Assembly (NCBI GenBank): GCA_963669155.1
Contig: OZ022580.1
Span: 25,065,005 to 25,129,004, forward strand
Reading direction: 5' to 3'
DNA from: Arbacia lixula
Taxonomy: Eukaryota > Echinodermata > Echinoidea > Arbacioida > Arbaciidae
Length of the DNA: 64,000 nt
Below the pieces are notes generated by a model, which was not told where the DNA came from, ran no database searches, and worked only from the letters and a program-made list of their open reading frames with translations. This document shows, one piece after another, positions 53,662 to 64,000 of this stretch (position 1 is its first letter; each line of letters starts with the position of its first letter). A program made the position numbers and the translations under genes.

Positions 53662-54408
53662 ATGCCTCCTAAGAAGAACCATACCATCACTTACGACGAT
53701 TATGTGGATATTAAGTCTGCACTACAAAAGTTGAATGAAACACTGACCTCGCAACTGGCAGAGATTAAATCTGGTCAAGATGAGTTGAGCAGGTCCGTCG
53801 AGTTCTTCAGCGGAAAACTCGATGATCTAACAAACGACGTAAGGAAGCTGAATGACGAGAATAAGTCTTTGAAAAAAGAAAACGCGGATCTGAAGCTAAA
53901 GATGACGGCACTCGAGTGTCAGGTGAACGACCTCGACCAGTACCATCGAAGAGTCAACCTTGAAGTGGCATGTGTGCCTGAGCAGGAAGGGGAAAACGTG
54001 AGGGAGTCAGTCTTGAAAGTCATGAAAGTGGTGGCACCAGAGATCAACAACGCCGACATAGACGTGACCCATCGCCTAGGCCAGAGGAAGGATGGTGTAC
54101 TGACTCCACGACCAATCATTGTGAGATTCACGACGAGGAGGATGAGAGATGCTGTCTACGTTGCCCGAAAGAAGCTGCGGGAGACAACTACTCGGAAGCT
54201 GGGTTTCTCGAGAGATGAGAGGAGGATCTTCATCAACGAAAATCTTGCCCCCGCTACGAAGGCACTACTGAGGAAGGTGAACGAGGAAAGGAAGAAGGCT
54301 GGATGGAAATTCCTCTGGACTGTGAATGGCACCATCCTGGTGAGGAAGAACCCCGATGTTCCACCCACAGCCATCCATCGAGAAGAGGATCTCAACAAAA
54401 TTAAGTAG
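53662..54408 (+). CDS. LINE ORF1 protein (coiled coil, RRM-like)
   Basis: 248 aa from ATG (MPPKKNHTI). Residues ~20-92 form a heptad-rich coiled coil (SVEFFSGKLDDL, KSLKKENADLKLKM). An RRM-like region follows from DQYHRRVNLEV (~93) to about 170 (DVTHRLGQR, RPIIVRFTTRRMRDAV), then a basic C-terminal domain (LLRKVNEERKKAGW). This is the L1-ORF1p-like layout found in several LINE clades: a trimeric nucleic-acid chaperone that coats the element RNA. A TTG codon lies three codons upstream in frame, but ATG is the natural start. ORF2 follows 50 bp later in a different frame. Confidence 0.85.
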   Translation: MPPKKNHTITYDDYVDIKSALQKLNETLTSQLAEIKSGQDELSRSVEFFSGKLDDLTNDVRKLNDENKSLKKENADLKLKMTALECQVNDLDQYHRRVNLEVACVPEQEGENVRESVLKVMKVVAPEINNADIDVTHRLGQRKDGVLTPRPIIVRFTTRRMRDAVYVARKKLRETTTRKLGFSRDERRIFINENLAPATKALLRKVNEERKKAGWKFLWTVNGTILVRKNPDVPPTAIHREEDLNKIK

Positions 54409-54458
54409 TATGCTTTTTCTTCTACACAATTATCTGTAAATAAGGATTGACTTTATCA

Positions 54459-57400
54459 ATGACGAACATTTCCCATGATCCTGATAAAGTTACGCAGGAT
54501 ATTTGCGCTAATAATGATGAATTGAAATGTGAATTGGATCCAAATGATATTGCTTCGGGTCTCATTTCCTCAAACTATTATACTGAGACCTCAACAAAAA
54601 ATATTTTCAAAAGTTTACCTGATTCTTGCCTGTCTATATTACATCTTAATATTAGAAGTCTCAACAAGAATTATGAACAATTTCGGTTATTTCTAGATAA
54701 CACAGGAGTTCCCCAAAATACAGTACTAGGTGTAACTGAGACGTGGCTTACAGAAAGAAACAATACATTGTTTTCCATTCCTGGATATGATATACTTACA
54801 AATAATCGTAAAGATAAAATAGGTGGAGGTGTTGCATTCTTTGTTCCAAGTCAGTTTGAATATGTTATAATTGAAGACATGAAATTGATGAATGACACTG
54901 CTGAAACCTTGTTTATTGAGATTTCTGATCGCAATAAAAGAAAAACTATTTTGGGAGTTGTTTACAAGCCACCTCAGAGTAACCATACTGATTTTCTGAA
55001 CACATTGAATAATTTATTACACTTTCACTCCGTTCAAAACAAAAAGTGTATCATTATGGGAGATTTTAACTATGATCTTTTATCCAGTGATGCTAATATT
55101 CCTGCACATGATTTTTTAGAGACATTCCTTTCTGCCTCTTTTTTGCCACTTATTTCTAGACCAACTAGAATAACCAATACTTCAGCTACTCTTATTGACA
55201 ACTTTTTTTCAAATGTTCGTTCTGAATTTAAAGCTGGCATTGTCCTGTCTGATATTTCTGACCATTTTCCGATTTTTGTGTATTATTCTGAACGGTTTCA
55301 GGCAAATAACTCTTCTAGTCATGTACGTAAAAGACGTATATATAATGACGAAAATATGTGTCGATTGAAATTAAGTCTTGAAGAAGAATCTTGGGATGAC
55401 GTGTTTAATACAGAAGATGTTAATCAGTCGTATGAAATATTTGTTGAAACTTTTATGTCGCATGTAAATCGAAATATTCCTTTTTCTAAACCTAAGTCTA
55501 AAAATTATAAGAAATTGCCCAGACTACCTTGGATAACCAATTCAATTCTACGATCAATCAATCGGAAAAATAAACTATACTATAAATATATATCTAAACT
55601 TACTGATCAAACAAGGATTCATTATACCAATTATAAGAATGTACTTACAGGGGTGATCCGTACTGCTAAAAAAGAGTATTATCATGATCAATTCAATCGT
55701 TACAAAAATGATATTAAGAGAACATGGAATATCATCAATGCTACCATCAATAATAGACCAAAGCATTCTAAGATAACTAAGCTTAGACATAATGATACTG
55801 TCGTCGAGGATGAAGCTCAGATGGCAGATATTTTCGATGATTATTTTTCCAATGTTGGTTTTAACCTTGCCAGGCGCATACCATCAACACATTGTTCATT
55901 TCACCACTACCTGGGGGACAGCAATGAAAGTTCTATATTTTTTTCTCCTACGTACCCGCAAGAAGTAATTGAAATAATTTCTGGCCTAAAATTAAATAAG
56001 AGTGCAGGATTTGATGAAATTGATAACAATATTTTACAGAAAACTATGAATTATGTAGTTGATCCTCTTGTACATATATTCAATTTGTCATTACTATCTG
56101 GACATATTCCAGAATCAATGAAAATTTCAAAGATAATCCCAATTTTCAAAAAGGGTGACAATGCACTAACGAGTAATTACAGACCCATCTCACTGCTTAC
56201 AACATTATCAAAAATCCTTGAGAAGTTGGTCCATATACGAACAATAAAATTCTTTAAAAAGCACAACATCCTTTCTGATACTCAATTTGGCTTCCGGGAA
56301 AAGAGTAGCACTACACATGCAATACTTTCTTTAGTTCAAACAGTTGCCAAAGCTACTGATCAGTCTTCTAATACGGTTGGTTTGTTCATAGATTTTTCTA
56401 AAGCATTTGATACAGTTGATCATGATATCCTACTTTACAAACTTTCACACTATGGAATTCGGGGAAAACCGTTGACGTGGTTCATGAATTATCTTAAAGG
56501 GCGCTCCCAGTTCGTTTCACTGAACGATCATTTCTCTGAACCTAAACCTGTCCTTTGTGGAGTTCCGCAGGGCAGTATTCTTGGCCCACTTCTATTCATT
56601 ATTTATATAAACGACATTGAGAAGTCATCTGGTTTGCTTCAATTTATACTTTTTGCTGACGACTCGAATATATTTTTGTCACATAGCGATCCAGATCAAT
56701 TGACGCAAATTTTAAATAACGAACTTAAAAGTGTTACAAATTGGATAAAAGCTAACAAACTGTCGCTTAATTTAGACAAAACTAGTTACATGCTATTTAG
56801 TAATAAGCTTGCGACCTTGCCAAATGATATCGTATTTGATGGTACTCTCATTCAAAGGGTCCGATCAACTAAATTTTTGGGGCTAATCATTGATGAAAAA
56901 CTATCTTGGAAAGCACACATTGACAATATCTGCAAAATCATTGCTCGCAACACTGGTATTCTTAGCAAATTAAGACAATTTCTACCTAAGTATATTATGT
57001 TATCCTTGTATTCCACGTTAATTCTTCCTTACTTGAATTACGGACTTATCGCCTGGGGCAGTGCAGCAACTTCCCAAATTAATAGACTCTTTATATTACA
57101 AAAAAGAGCAATTCGTATTATTTATAATGCAGATTTCCGGGCACATACGAATAATCTTTTTCTTAATGACAAGACTTTGAAAATTAAAGACTTGTATATT
57201 TTTCAGCTTGGACAGCTAATGTACAAGCTCAGCACTAAACAATTACCTATGCCTCTTAATGATATGTTTGTAAAAAATGATTCGATTCATAGTTACTTCA
57301 CTCGCCAGGCGAGCTCCTTCCATCTGCCACTAAATAGAACATCGTTTGCTCAAAAGACATTCGTTTTTACAGGTCCAAAACTCTGGAATTCTCTTCCAAA

Positions 57401-57473
57401 TGATATTATACAATGCAATTCAATACAAAGTTTCAAAAGGAGACTTAGAGGCTTTCTTCTGTATAGCTACTAG
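54459..57473 (+). CDS. LINE ORF2 protein (apurinic-like endonuclease, reverse transcriptase)
   Basis: 1004 aa from ATG (MTNISHDPDK). The EEP endonuclease is at about 60-275: LHLNIRSLNKN, GVTETWL, GDFNYDLL (201-208; D202, N204) and SDHFPIF (D268, H269), so its catalytic residues are present. The reverse transcriptase is at about 480-800: IPIFKKGD, SNYRPISLL, LFIDFSKAFDTVDHD (D645), GVPQGSILGPLLF, and FADD (732-735; catalytic D734, D735), then NKLSLNLDKT and KFLGLIIDEKLSW. The C-terminal region ends near PKLWNSLPNDI, as is usual in jockey-superfamily LINEs. No stop or frameshift, so it may be recently active. Confidence 0.9.
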   Translation: MTNISHDPDKVTQDICANNDELKCELDPNDIASGLISSNYYTETSTKNIFKSLPDSCLSILHLNIRSLNKNYEQFRLFLDNTGVPQNTVLGVTETWLTERNNTLFSIPGYDILTNNRKDKIGGGVAFFVPSQFEYVIIEDMKLMNDTAETLFIEISDRNKRKTILGVVYKPPQSNHTDFLNTLNNLLHFHSVQNKKCIIMGDFNYDLLSSDANIPAHDFLETFLSASFLPLISRPTRITNTSATLIDNFFSNVRSEFKAGIVLSDISDHFPIFVYYSERFQANNSSSHVRKRRIYNDENMCRLKLSLEEESWDDVFNTEDVNQSYEIFVETFMSHVNRNIPFSKPKSKNYKKLPRLPWITNSILRSINRKNKLYYKYISKLTDQTRIHYTNYKNVLTGVIRTAKKEYYHDQFNRYKNDIKRTWNIINATINNRPKHSKITKLRHNDTVVEDEAQMADIFDDYFSNVGFNLARRIPSTHCSFHHYLGDSNESSIFFSPTYPQEVIEIISGLKLNKSAGFDEIDNNILQKTMNYVVDPLVHIFNLSLLSGHIPESMKISKIIPIFKKGDNALTSNYRPISLLTTLSKILEKLVHIRTIKFFKKHNILSDTQFGFREKSSTTHAILSLVQTVAKATDQSSNTVGLFIDFSKAFDTVDHDILLYKLSHYGIRGKPLTWFMNYLKGRSQFVSLNDHFSEPKPVLCGVPQGSILGPLLFIIYINDIEKSSGLLQFILFADDSNIFLSHSDPDQLTQILNNELKSVTNWIKANKLSLNLDKTSYMLFSNKLATLPNDIVFDGTLIQRVRSTKFLGLIIDEKLSWKAHIDNICKIIARNTGILSKLRQFLPKYIMLSLYSTLILPYLNYGLIAWGSAATSQINRLFILQKRAIRIIYNADFRAHTNNLFLNDKTLKIKDLYIFQLGQLMYKLSTKQLPMPLNDMFVKNDSIHSYFTRQASSFHLPLNRTSFAQKTFVFTGPKLWNSLPNDIIQCNSIQSFKRRLRGFLLYSY

Positions 57474-57866
57474 GTACTTGCTTTCCCATTTGAATATAAT
57501 TTGTAGCGCGCAACTTTGATGTTTGTGTACATTTAATGTTTGTTTTTTGTATGTAATTATCATTGTTTTGCGTCTTAAAATGATTTTGTAATTATTTAAT
57601 CAGTTGTTATTGTTGTTGTTGTTGTTTTTTTATATAAAATAATAGTTCATGATATTTACTTTTATAGGGGGGCCTACACCCTACAAGCTTTGCTTTTTAG
57701 TCGGTCCTCCTTCCCTTTCAATTTGTATTATCTATTGTATTATGTAATATATTGTATTATGCAAGTTTATTTATACGTATGTTAATCTGTGAAGTAAACT
57801 GTACCATCATTGTAAAAATTGAAAGAGGAGAAATAAATGAATTGAATTGAATTGAATTGAATTGAA

Positions 57867-58815
57867 AGCCTGGCAAGAAAAAGATAAATGCAGACATTTT
57901 GGAGAAAATAAGATCAATCCAATAATTTTCAATAATAAGTGTTTATGTCTAGGTAATAAAACTTTTTTTAACGATGAACTATTTGGAAAGAGTATAGTTA
58001 GAGCATCAGATATTATTGATAGAGGTCACCTAAAATCAATTTCACATTTTTATAGGTTGGGTCTTACGTCTGAAAGCTTGTTAAAAATTCAAACGATTTT
58101 CCTCAAAAATTAGAGACGAATGGGAGCAAAGCGATTTTATGGAAGTAGATGTTGAAAATTTTGAAATAGAACTGATGATATTAGGACATTTAAAAAAAAT
58201 TATGCGATATAAAGTCCAGATGGGTGTACGATTACTTCATTGAAGAATTTCAAACAGATTACATACTGTGTGTCACGGATTGTTCCCGTCAATATAATCT
58301 TGGAATAAAGGAATTGAAAGAAACATTTATTAAGGTTAAACGTGCTTTGCTATGCAACAAACAAAGAGAGTTCCAATACAAATTATTACATGGAGTTGTA
58401 TATACAAAGAAGAAACTGTTTGAATTTGGCTTTGAGTCGGATAACCTTTGCATCTTTTATAAACAAGAAGTTGAAACATACAAACATTTATTTCTTGACT
58501 GTCCAGACTATGGCAGGAAATAATTAAAAAGCTACATTTAACTGAAGTTCAGGAATATAATTGGAAATCAATTTTTATGGGGGTATGTGGCGGTACTGCT
58601 CGAGTATCTGTAGTAAATTGTATCATATGCGTAGTTAAATACATCATTTTTATCTCTAGAAAGCATGAAACTCTACCATCCGCACAGAAAGCAATACATA
58701 CCGGTATGCTGAAAGATTATAAAGATGATGAATACAAGATAGCCTTCCAAAGGGAAAAAATATGGACACATCTACAGAAGTGGGAAGCAGTGGGTGCGTT
58801 TTTGTTCCAATAGAG
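57867..58815 (+). pseudogene. decayed 3' end of an L1/Tx1-type LINE ORF2
   Basis: Three frame-shifted pieces belong together. 57867-58113 reads NKTFFNDELFGKSIVRASDI. 58224-58523 reads FQYKLLHGVVYTKKKL with a zinc-finger-like C-x-F-C-Y... ETYKHLFLDC. 58577-58813 ends in KIWTHLQKWEAV. This is the layout of L1/Tx1 C-termini after the RT domain (LLH ... C ... E-T-x-x-H-L-F-x-x-C ... W). It abuts the tail of the intact LINE, which probably inserted at or near its truncated end. Confidence 0.6.
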
Positions 58816-59900
58816 TTTATGATTTTTGGTTTTCCTTCATTTGCGAGCAATTAAACTGAATACGGAGGCATACATGTGTGTGTGTTTGTATGTGTGGGAG
58901 TTGTTTTTTTTTTGTGTGTGTCTTTGTGAGTGTATGTGAGGTGTGTGTGTGGATGTGTGTTAAGCGTGTGTGAGTGTGTTTTCATATAACTTCCTCAAAA
59001 TCATTGTGATTATAAAGGATATTGTAAATGGAAAAAAATGTATAATTTGAAATTTATATAATTCTGTCTATATAACTAGTCATATAAATGTTAAAAAAGA
59101 AAATGTGAAAGAATTTTATAGATGGATTCAAGTTTATTCATTTTTTTCGGATTTATATAATTTATGCTATTTCATAATCAAGTAAAACTGTTCATGAATG
59201 ATAAAATGTAAAAAAATGAATATTGAATTAACTATGTAAATGATTTCATGGAATATACTATTGCCATGTGCTGTGAGGAAGAAATAAAATACGATTTAAA
59301 ACAAAAAATATGTTATGTTTTATGTTGTGGGTCGATGTATCAATCCAATTCTTTATAGTAAAGTATCTAGGTAAAGCCTCCAGATTTGCCTGTTGGAATA
59401 CTCGCACCCACGAGGCATGAACACTTGTTACAAGTACAAAATCAAGAGTACCGAAGTGGTGCCGTCAAATCGATTCTTATACATGTACATGTATGAGTTT
59501 CAGATTCTAAACAACATCGCTCAAGCACGATTTTCACTAGACTGACATTGTTAAGCGGGCTAGCATCGGGCACTCCTAATAAGATGATCCGCTGTGATAA
59601 CCGCTGTTTGCTCTACCCACAGTTTAGAAACATTTGTCTTGACAACGTGCTTATATAACGTCACACTTCGGTACCTTTTTGTCATACATGACCCAGAAAA
59701 TGTACATTAGTTTGCATCATTCTCTGTCACGACAGTAACATGCTTGGTATCAAACTTTGTACTATAATATTTCCTATTTATCTCCAGAATTTAACTCTTC
59801 TTTGGTAGAGAATGGGCTGGTTGTGGGAAAAAAATTATGTCTTCTTACCTCTTGAAGAAATTCCGACTGCTGAAACTAGCACTAACATTACACATTACAA
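58816..59900. other. noncoding DNA with imperfect (GT)n
   Basis: An imperfect GT-rich tract at about 58871-58980 is followed by AT-rich sequence and AATAAAATA at about 59284, which may be the tail of the Tx1-like relic. No exon is recognised. Confidence 0.4.
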
Positions 59901-59994
59901 ATGCAGAATCATTTCAACCTCGAGATGATGTTCTTTATTTCGCTGTTCATTCAAATCACTCTTTCAATTTTTCTGCCTACACTCGCGGATAACC
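59901..59994 (+). CDS. candidate first exon encoding a signal peptide
   Basis: ATG opens MQNHFNLEMMFFISLFIQITLSI in part; a second in-frame pair of Met codons gives a compact signal peptide (MMFFISLFIQ, then FLPTLA). The likely cleavage is after TLA, followed by DN. The frame reaches a consensus donor, AACC|GTAAGT, at 59995, in phase 1. No following exon was identified in the window, so the protein is unknown; the layout would suit a secreted or type I/ligand-gated receptor protein. It may equally be chance. Confidence 0.35.
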
Positions 59995-60914
59995 GTAAGT
60001 GTATTACATGTATTTTAATGCGTACTGTATCTACTTTTTGCGATTGTAGACTCTTGGAATTTCTCGGCCTATATTTACTAATCAACCTGTCCATTTACCA
60101 TCATGGTGTGCTGCCCCCTATTGTCAGGGTTGATCTCATCATAGGGAACTGCGCTTTCATCGTTTTTGTCGTAGAATAATACACCATGGAAACTGACTCC
60201 CTAGTGCTCAGTGTGTGTCCGCAATCCTGACTTGTAGAATCTGGTTGTTGTGCGTGACTGGAGTATGGATCGATATGGACAGTGTGGTGAAAGCAAATGC
60301 ACAATATTAACAGTTAACACAGTAACACACTAACAGTTAGTACCTTTTTAAATGCGTACTGGATTCCGCATGAATTTGATAAGATTAGTAGGATCCAGAT
60401 AGTATGAGCATAGATCTATATACCATGCCGCATACTTTGGAAAGACACTACACTGCACCCTTACATTATACAGCTATAGGGTCTTGAAAACTCCATTTTC
60501 CCACTTCAAATATTTTTGCAAGTGCTAATGAGACATTTAACGTGGTAATCGTTTTTTCTTAAAATTTCACAAAAGAAGGATCGTACAGAATTAAAGCAAC
60601 AGTGCAAGCATTTCAATAGTACATGTATCTTAAAGTAAAAACAGGCATCCGCATACACCCCCCCCCCCCACCACCACCATCACCACCCACACAGACACAC
60701 AAACACATTTTCTCAGGGGTATCTGAAAAAAAGTCATGAACGATGTCGAGGACAACAGGTCTTTATCATTTACTTATTTTATTCCGAAACATAAAACAAA
60801 AATTATGAAAGATACGATAAGATACGTAAGAGATGTATTTTCTCGTCTGGATTCTCTCTCTTTAATAATATACCTCTTATCTCCCCATCCCCCCCCCCCC
60901 CCCCCACCCTCCCT

Positions 60915-60937
60915 TCTCTCTCTCTCTCTCCTTCTCT

Positions 60938-61035
<98 letters not shown>
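60915..61035. repeat. (CT)n microsatellite preceded by poly-C
   Basis: A run of ~15 C (60889-60905) and then ~115 bp of CT repeats. Open frames on both strands are artefacts. Confidence 0.9.
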
Positions 61036-61361
61036 GTACAGACGAATAAAAGAGTGAGTTTGTAAATGCGCTGAAATAAAAAGATGACCATACAAACAAA
61101 TAAGTAAACACGCTGGAGAAGAAACCTATGCTCAACATTCGGTCATACACATCAATCACGGGTATATGTATGATATGTATGATATATATATACCGGGCAG
61201 ATGTAAACGAAGAATACAATTTATGAGGTTGCGATGGCGCTGAAAATGTAAATGAAAAGAAAAATAATGAAGACGCCGGAGAAGTTAATTCAAAGACCTT
61301 TATAAAGAATGAACAATTCATTCGGCGTCTTCATTAATGCGTTTGTTTATATAATGTATCT

Positions 61362-61427
61362 TTCTCTCTCTTTATATTTTCTCTGCCTCCTCCCCCCCCC
61401 CCTCTCTCGCTCTCTCTCTCCCTCCCT

Positions 61428-61486
<59 letters not shown>

Positions 61487-61488
61487 TC

Positions 61489-61535
<47 letters not shown>
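61362..61535. repeat. (CT)n microsatellite with C runs
   Basis: About 170 bp of CT repeats with CCTCCC and C-run interruptions. Confidence 0.9.
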
Positions 61536-61537
<2 letters not shown>

Positions 61538-62389
61538 CGTCTCTTTACCCTCACCCCCTTCGTCTTGCCACACTTAAACAAACTTAGGCATCACGACCCA
61601 AGTGAGTGATCTATTCAAAACCTCCTCCGAGACGCAAACAGTTTTTGTGGACAATGTGGTGAAGTGGTACAAGTTCTTTTCAGCGCTGACCGTCACATGG
61701 TACACACAGCATGCGCAGAGGGCCCCAAATAGACCTTCCCGTGGCCTCTTATCAGGCTTCCTCGAAAACATACGATCTTATAGAAGTTGTAATGGGGATA
61801 GTTCTCTCCGATGCAGAAATGGAATGGGTGGGAGGGGGGGGGGGAGGGGTGCCCGGGAGATAAGCAAAGAATTAAGAATGGAAGAAGTTAAATAAAACGT
61901 ATATAGAAAATAAGAGGGAAGGAAAAACAAGTAGGTAGATGTCTAAAAGACAAGACGGGACTGGAGCAAATAAAGACAAGAAAGCCTAATCCACAGACTA
62001 CGCCTCAATAAAAGGCTATGGCAGTCCTCCTGTGTGCGTTGTGTTTGTGATCGCTAAGTTAGCGATGACATCACTCATATTGCTTACGTAAGTTCCGATG
62101 TCTACTTCTTATATTCCGTGATGTTTGCTCCGAGGTGCACCACTCAGTCGTTCGACCGTCTTCGAGTCAGCACCGGGGCCCGGGCAGCGTCCACTGGTCC
62201 GTAGAAAGCTTTAGGCAGACGACCCCCCTTCTTTCCAACGAACTCTCGATAACTCCGCAACACCGGTATCGTCTTCACCTTAGGCTAAATAGGCCTAATT
62301 CCGAACACCACCTCAATCACATCATCTAACTCGTGATCGCGTCTTATCTCATTTTGGGGTTAAAATACGTCCTCTGCGATAGAGGGAAA

Positions 62390-62483
62390 ATGTCGTCGAA
62401 TGATATGGCCACCATCGACGCCTCGTATATTCTCAATGGCACCGCAAGCCCGTCTCTGACGTCACCGGCAGAAAAAATCAGAG
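62390..62483 (+). CDS. candidate first coding exon, protein unidentified
   Basis: ATG in a good context (GGGAAAATGTCG) follows a CpG-containing leader (about 62040-62389). It encodes MSSNDMATIDASYILNGTAS and on to PAEKIRG, and ends at a consensus donor AGAG|GTATGT (62484). The piece is 31 codons plus one base. An NGT sequon and the TATA-less, CpG-richer upstream region suggest a genuine gene start with the rest beyond the window. I do not recognise the protein. Confidence 0.45.
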
Positions 62484-62614
62484 GTATGTTCTGGGTTAGT
62501 CTGGATTAGTTTCCCCATCGAATCAAATCTTATTTATAATGCGTATATACTAGTATGTGTGTGCATGTGATGGGAGATTGGTAGAGAAACATATATAAAT
62601 AAAGAGTAGAGAAG

Positions 62615-62850
62615 GGCAAAGTATGATTATTATTATTATTTCGTATAGCACTATCAATGCCTGTTTGATACCGTTTGTAGGCTGCATAGCCTTCTACGGT
62701 GAACCACGAGGAGTCGGCATCTCTCCACCCGTCTTCCATGAAAGGCTTTTTCTCCACTCCACCGAGTTTTCACCCTGCTCTTAATCGAGAAGTGAAGTAG
62801 TTTCTGTAACGTGCATAGAGTATGCCGTTGTATACACGAGACCTCCATTT
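62615..62850 (-). mobile_element. SINE-like repeat with (AAT)n tail
   Basis: On the minus strand, AGCAGGGTGAAAACTCGGTG, GAAAAAGCCTTTCATGGAAG and GGCTATGCAGCCTACAAACG end in GTGCTATACGAAATAATAAT, a (AAT)n tail. The wording resembles a SINE family I associate with sea-urchin genomes; that association is from memory and not verified. Internal open frames are not genes. Confidence 0.5.
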
Positions 62851-62999
62851 ATGCGTCCTATCCGAGGGACGGATGAGAGCGAAAGAGACAGATGATGAGG
62901 AAATTTGATACTATAGTGCGTATTTTACATTTGTGTATCACTTTTTGTGTGCTTGATCACATTTCAATGGAATGCACACAGGAATAGAAGGAAACGGAG

Positions 63000-63085
63000 A
63001 GATTTGCAGATTGGGATAGAGGGAGGATAAGAGAGAGGAGAGAGAGGTGGGGGGGGGGGGAGGAGAGGAGAGAGAGAGCGAGTGA

Positions 63086-63128
<43 letters not shown>

Positions 63129-63140
63129 GGGGGGGGAGGG
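63000..63140. repeat. (GA)n with G runs
   Basis: GA repeats with two G runs (from ~63050 and ~63131), following the candidate start exon. Confidence 0.9.
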
Positions 63141-63483
63141 GGTGGGGGCTGGATAGAAGAGGAGACGAAAGTGTCATTTATCATGGCGTATTCATACATG
63201 ATAGTTTATTTTGTCTAGAGAGTCGTCGTCATTCATCATCTTCATCATCCATCATGGTCGACCACGGTCGTAAAAAATTGTTGGCGATGGTCCCCCCACT
63301 GATCCCTGTCGTACATTTATTTGTCCCAGTTCATCAAGGTTAAGTCCTGTATCTCTGGTGATCCGGCTTATGTAGTATCTAGAGGATCTAATTGTATTTT
63401 CACTTATTAAGAAAATGATAACATATATATAAATATAAAATATAAAATATATGAATAAAGAGAAAGATTGAAAAGGAGAGGGC

Positions 63484-63488
<5 letters not shown>

Positions 63489-63532
<44 letters not shown>

Positions 63533-63560
63533 AGAGAGAGAAATAGAGACAGAGAAGGGG
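63489..63560. repeat. (GA)n microsatellite
   Basis: About 40 bp of pure GA repeat and a GA-rich continuation. Confidence 0.9.
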
Positions 63561-63888
63561 AGAGAGGTGATTTTTTATGATATTTCAGGCTTTTTTTTTA
63601 ACAACTAAATATGTTGTTTATGGGGAGATGTATGAAAACATGGTTGGAAATTTGTATGAAACTTGTATTGCATTATTTAAATTGCATTATTTAAAATTAA
63701 AAAGTCATATACGCTTTGCAAAAGTAATCCCAAATTACGTCACAGCAGGTGAGATGTGGCAGACTCATAAATTGATCATTAAACATTCTTACAATTATAG
63801 TCATATAAAATAACTTCAAGGCTATTCTTTGCACCACCGTCATTTTAACTACTCATAAGCATGAAGTGGATTGTACAACAGAATTGTA

Positions 63889-64000
63889 CAGGTATTTATA
63901 AATATGTTGGCAAAATTTATGATAATATTTGGGTTATGGGGTTGAAAAAGCTTCCTACAGTATTTATAAATATGTTGGCAAAATTTATGATAATATTTTG
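63889..64000. repeat. ~68-bp tandem duplication cut by the window end
   Basis: GTATTTATAAATATGTTGGC followed by AAAATTTATGATAATATTT occurs at about 63892 and again at about 63960 to the end. The second copy may continue outside the window. Confidence 0.8.

Larger units (their letters stand above)
53560..57866 (+). mobile_element. full-length-looking non-LTR retrotransposon (jockey superfamily, CR1/L2-like)
   Basis: ORF1 (53662-54408) and ORF2 (54459-57473) are both uninterrupted. A ~365-bp 3' UTR follows, ending in a (GAATT)n tail (57838-57866), the short-tandem-repeat tail typical of CR1/L2-type elements rather than poly(A). The 5' end is approximate; no target duplication could be identified. 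It lies downstream of MED26 in the same orientation. Confidence 0.85.

Noticed and set aside
60736-61587. Frames across CT/GA tracts on both strands
   Set aside because: Microsatellite artefacts without splice or start logic.
62530-62848. Minus-strand frames (MEKKPFMEDGW... and MEVSCIQRHT...)
   Set aside because: Both are translations of the SINE-like repeat and end in its AAT tail.

Overview
The window reads as nuclear DNA of a marine invertebrate deuterostome, most likely an echinoderm of sea-urchin type. The evidence is a set of intron-rich, single-copy animal genes whose spliced products I can follow exon by exon, AT-rich introns crowded with short foldback transposons and long (CT)n/(GA)n tracts, a Penelope-like element, an intact jockey-superfamily LINE and tRNA-derived SINEs. 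The species call is an inference; the gene identifications rest on reading the exons.

Layout: (1) 1-2.8 kb: one small Lys/Glu/Pro-rich reading frame on the minus strand (439-681) and a noncoding stretch. (2) 2.8-13.2 kb, plus: LEXM (lymphocyte expansion molecule, CIMAP2), 10 coding exons, 413 aa. Each of exons 3-9 opens with one PGxY (sperm-tail PG-rich) motif. Intron 2 holds a ~2.7 kb array built on the decamer CCAGTAGAAA in both orientations, and intron 6 holds two decayed copies of the start of exon 7. (3) 16.1-30.1 kb, minus: DMAP1, 11 coding exons, 529 aa, convergent with LEXM. A Penelope-like element with a 12-bp target duplication sits in its intron 7 (18866-21468). (4) 30.4-35.1 kb, plus: RNF170, 5 coding exons, 285 aa, head-to-head with DMAP1 across only 238 bp. 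(5) 41.0-49.4 kb, plus: MED26, 3 coding exons, 517 aa, with hAT-like, mariner-like and nested foldback insertions in its introns. (6) 53.6-57.9 kb, plus: an apparently intact non-LTR retrotransposon with ORF1 and ORF2, followed by the decayed 3' end of an unrelated L1/Tx1-type LINE. (7) 59-64 kb: two candidate first exons (a signal-peptide exon at 59901 and a start exon at 62390), long CT/GA tracts and a SINE; no gene could be completed here.

The four host genes are not a functional cluster: LEXM is a ciliary/sperm microtubule-associated protein, DMAP1 a TIP60/NuA4 and SRCAP chromatin subunit, RNF170 an ER ubiquitin ligase and MED26 a Mediator subunit. The most unusual structures are the decamer array, the exon-7 relics in LEXM, and the Penelope-like element with a hammerhead-ribozyme-like motif downstream of its reading frame. 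I saw no bacterial features, CRISPR arrays, rRNA genes or intact tRNA genes.
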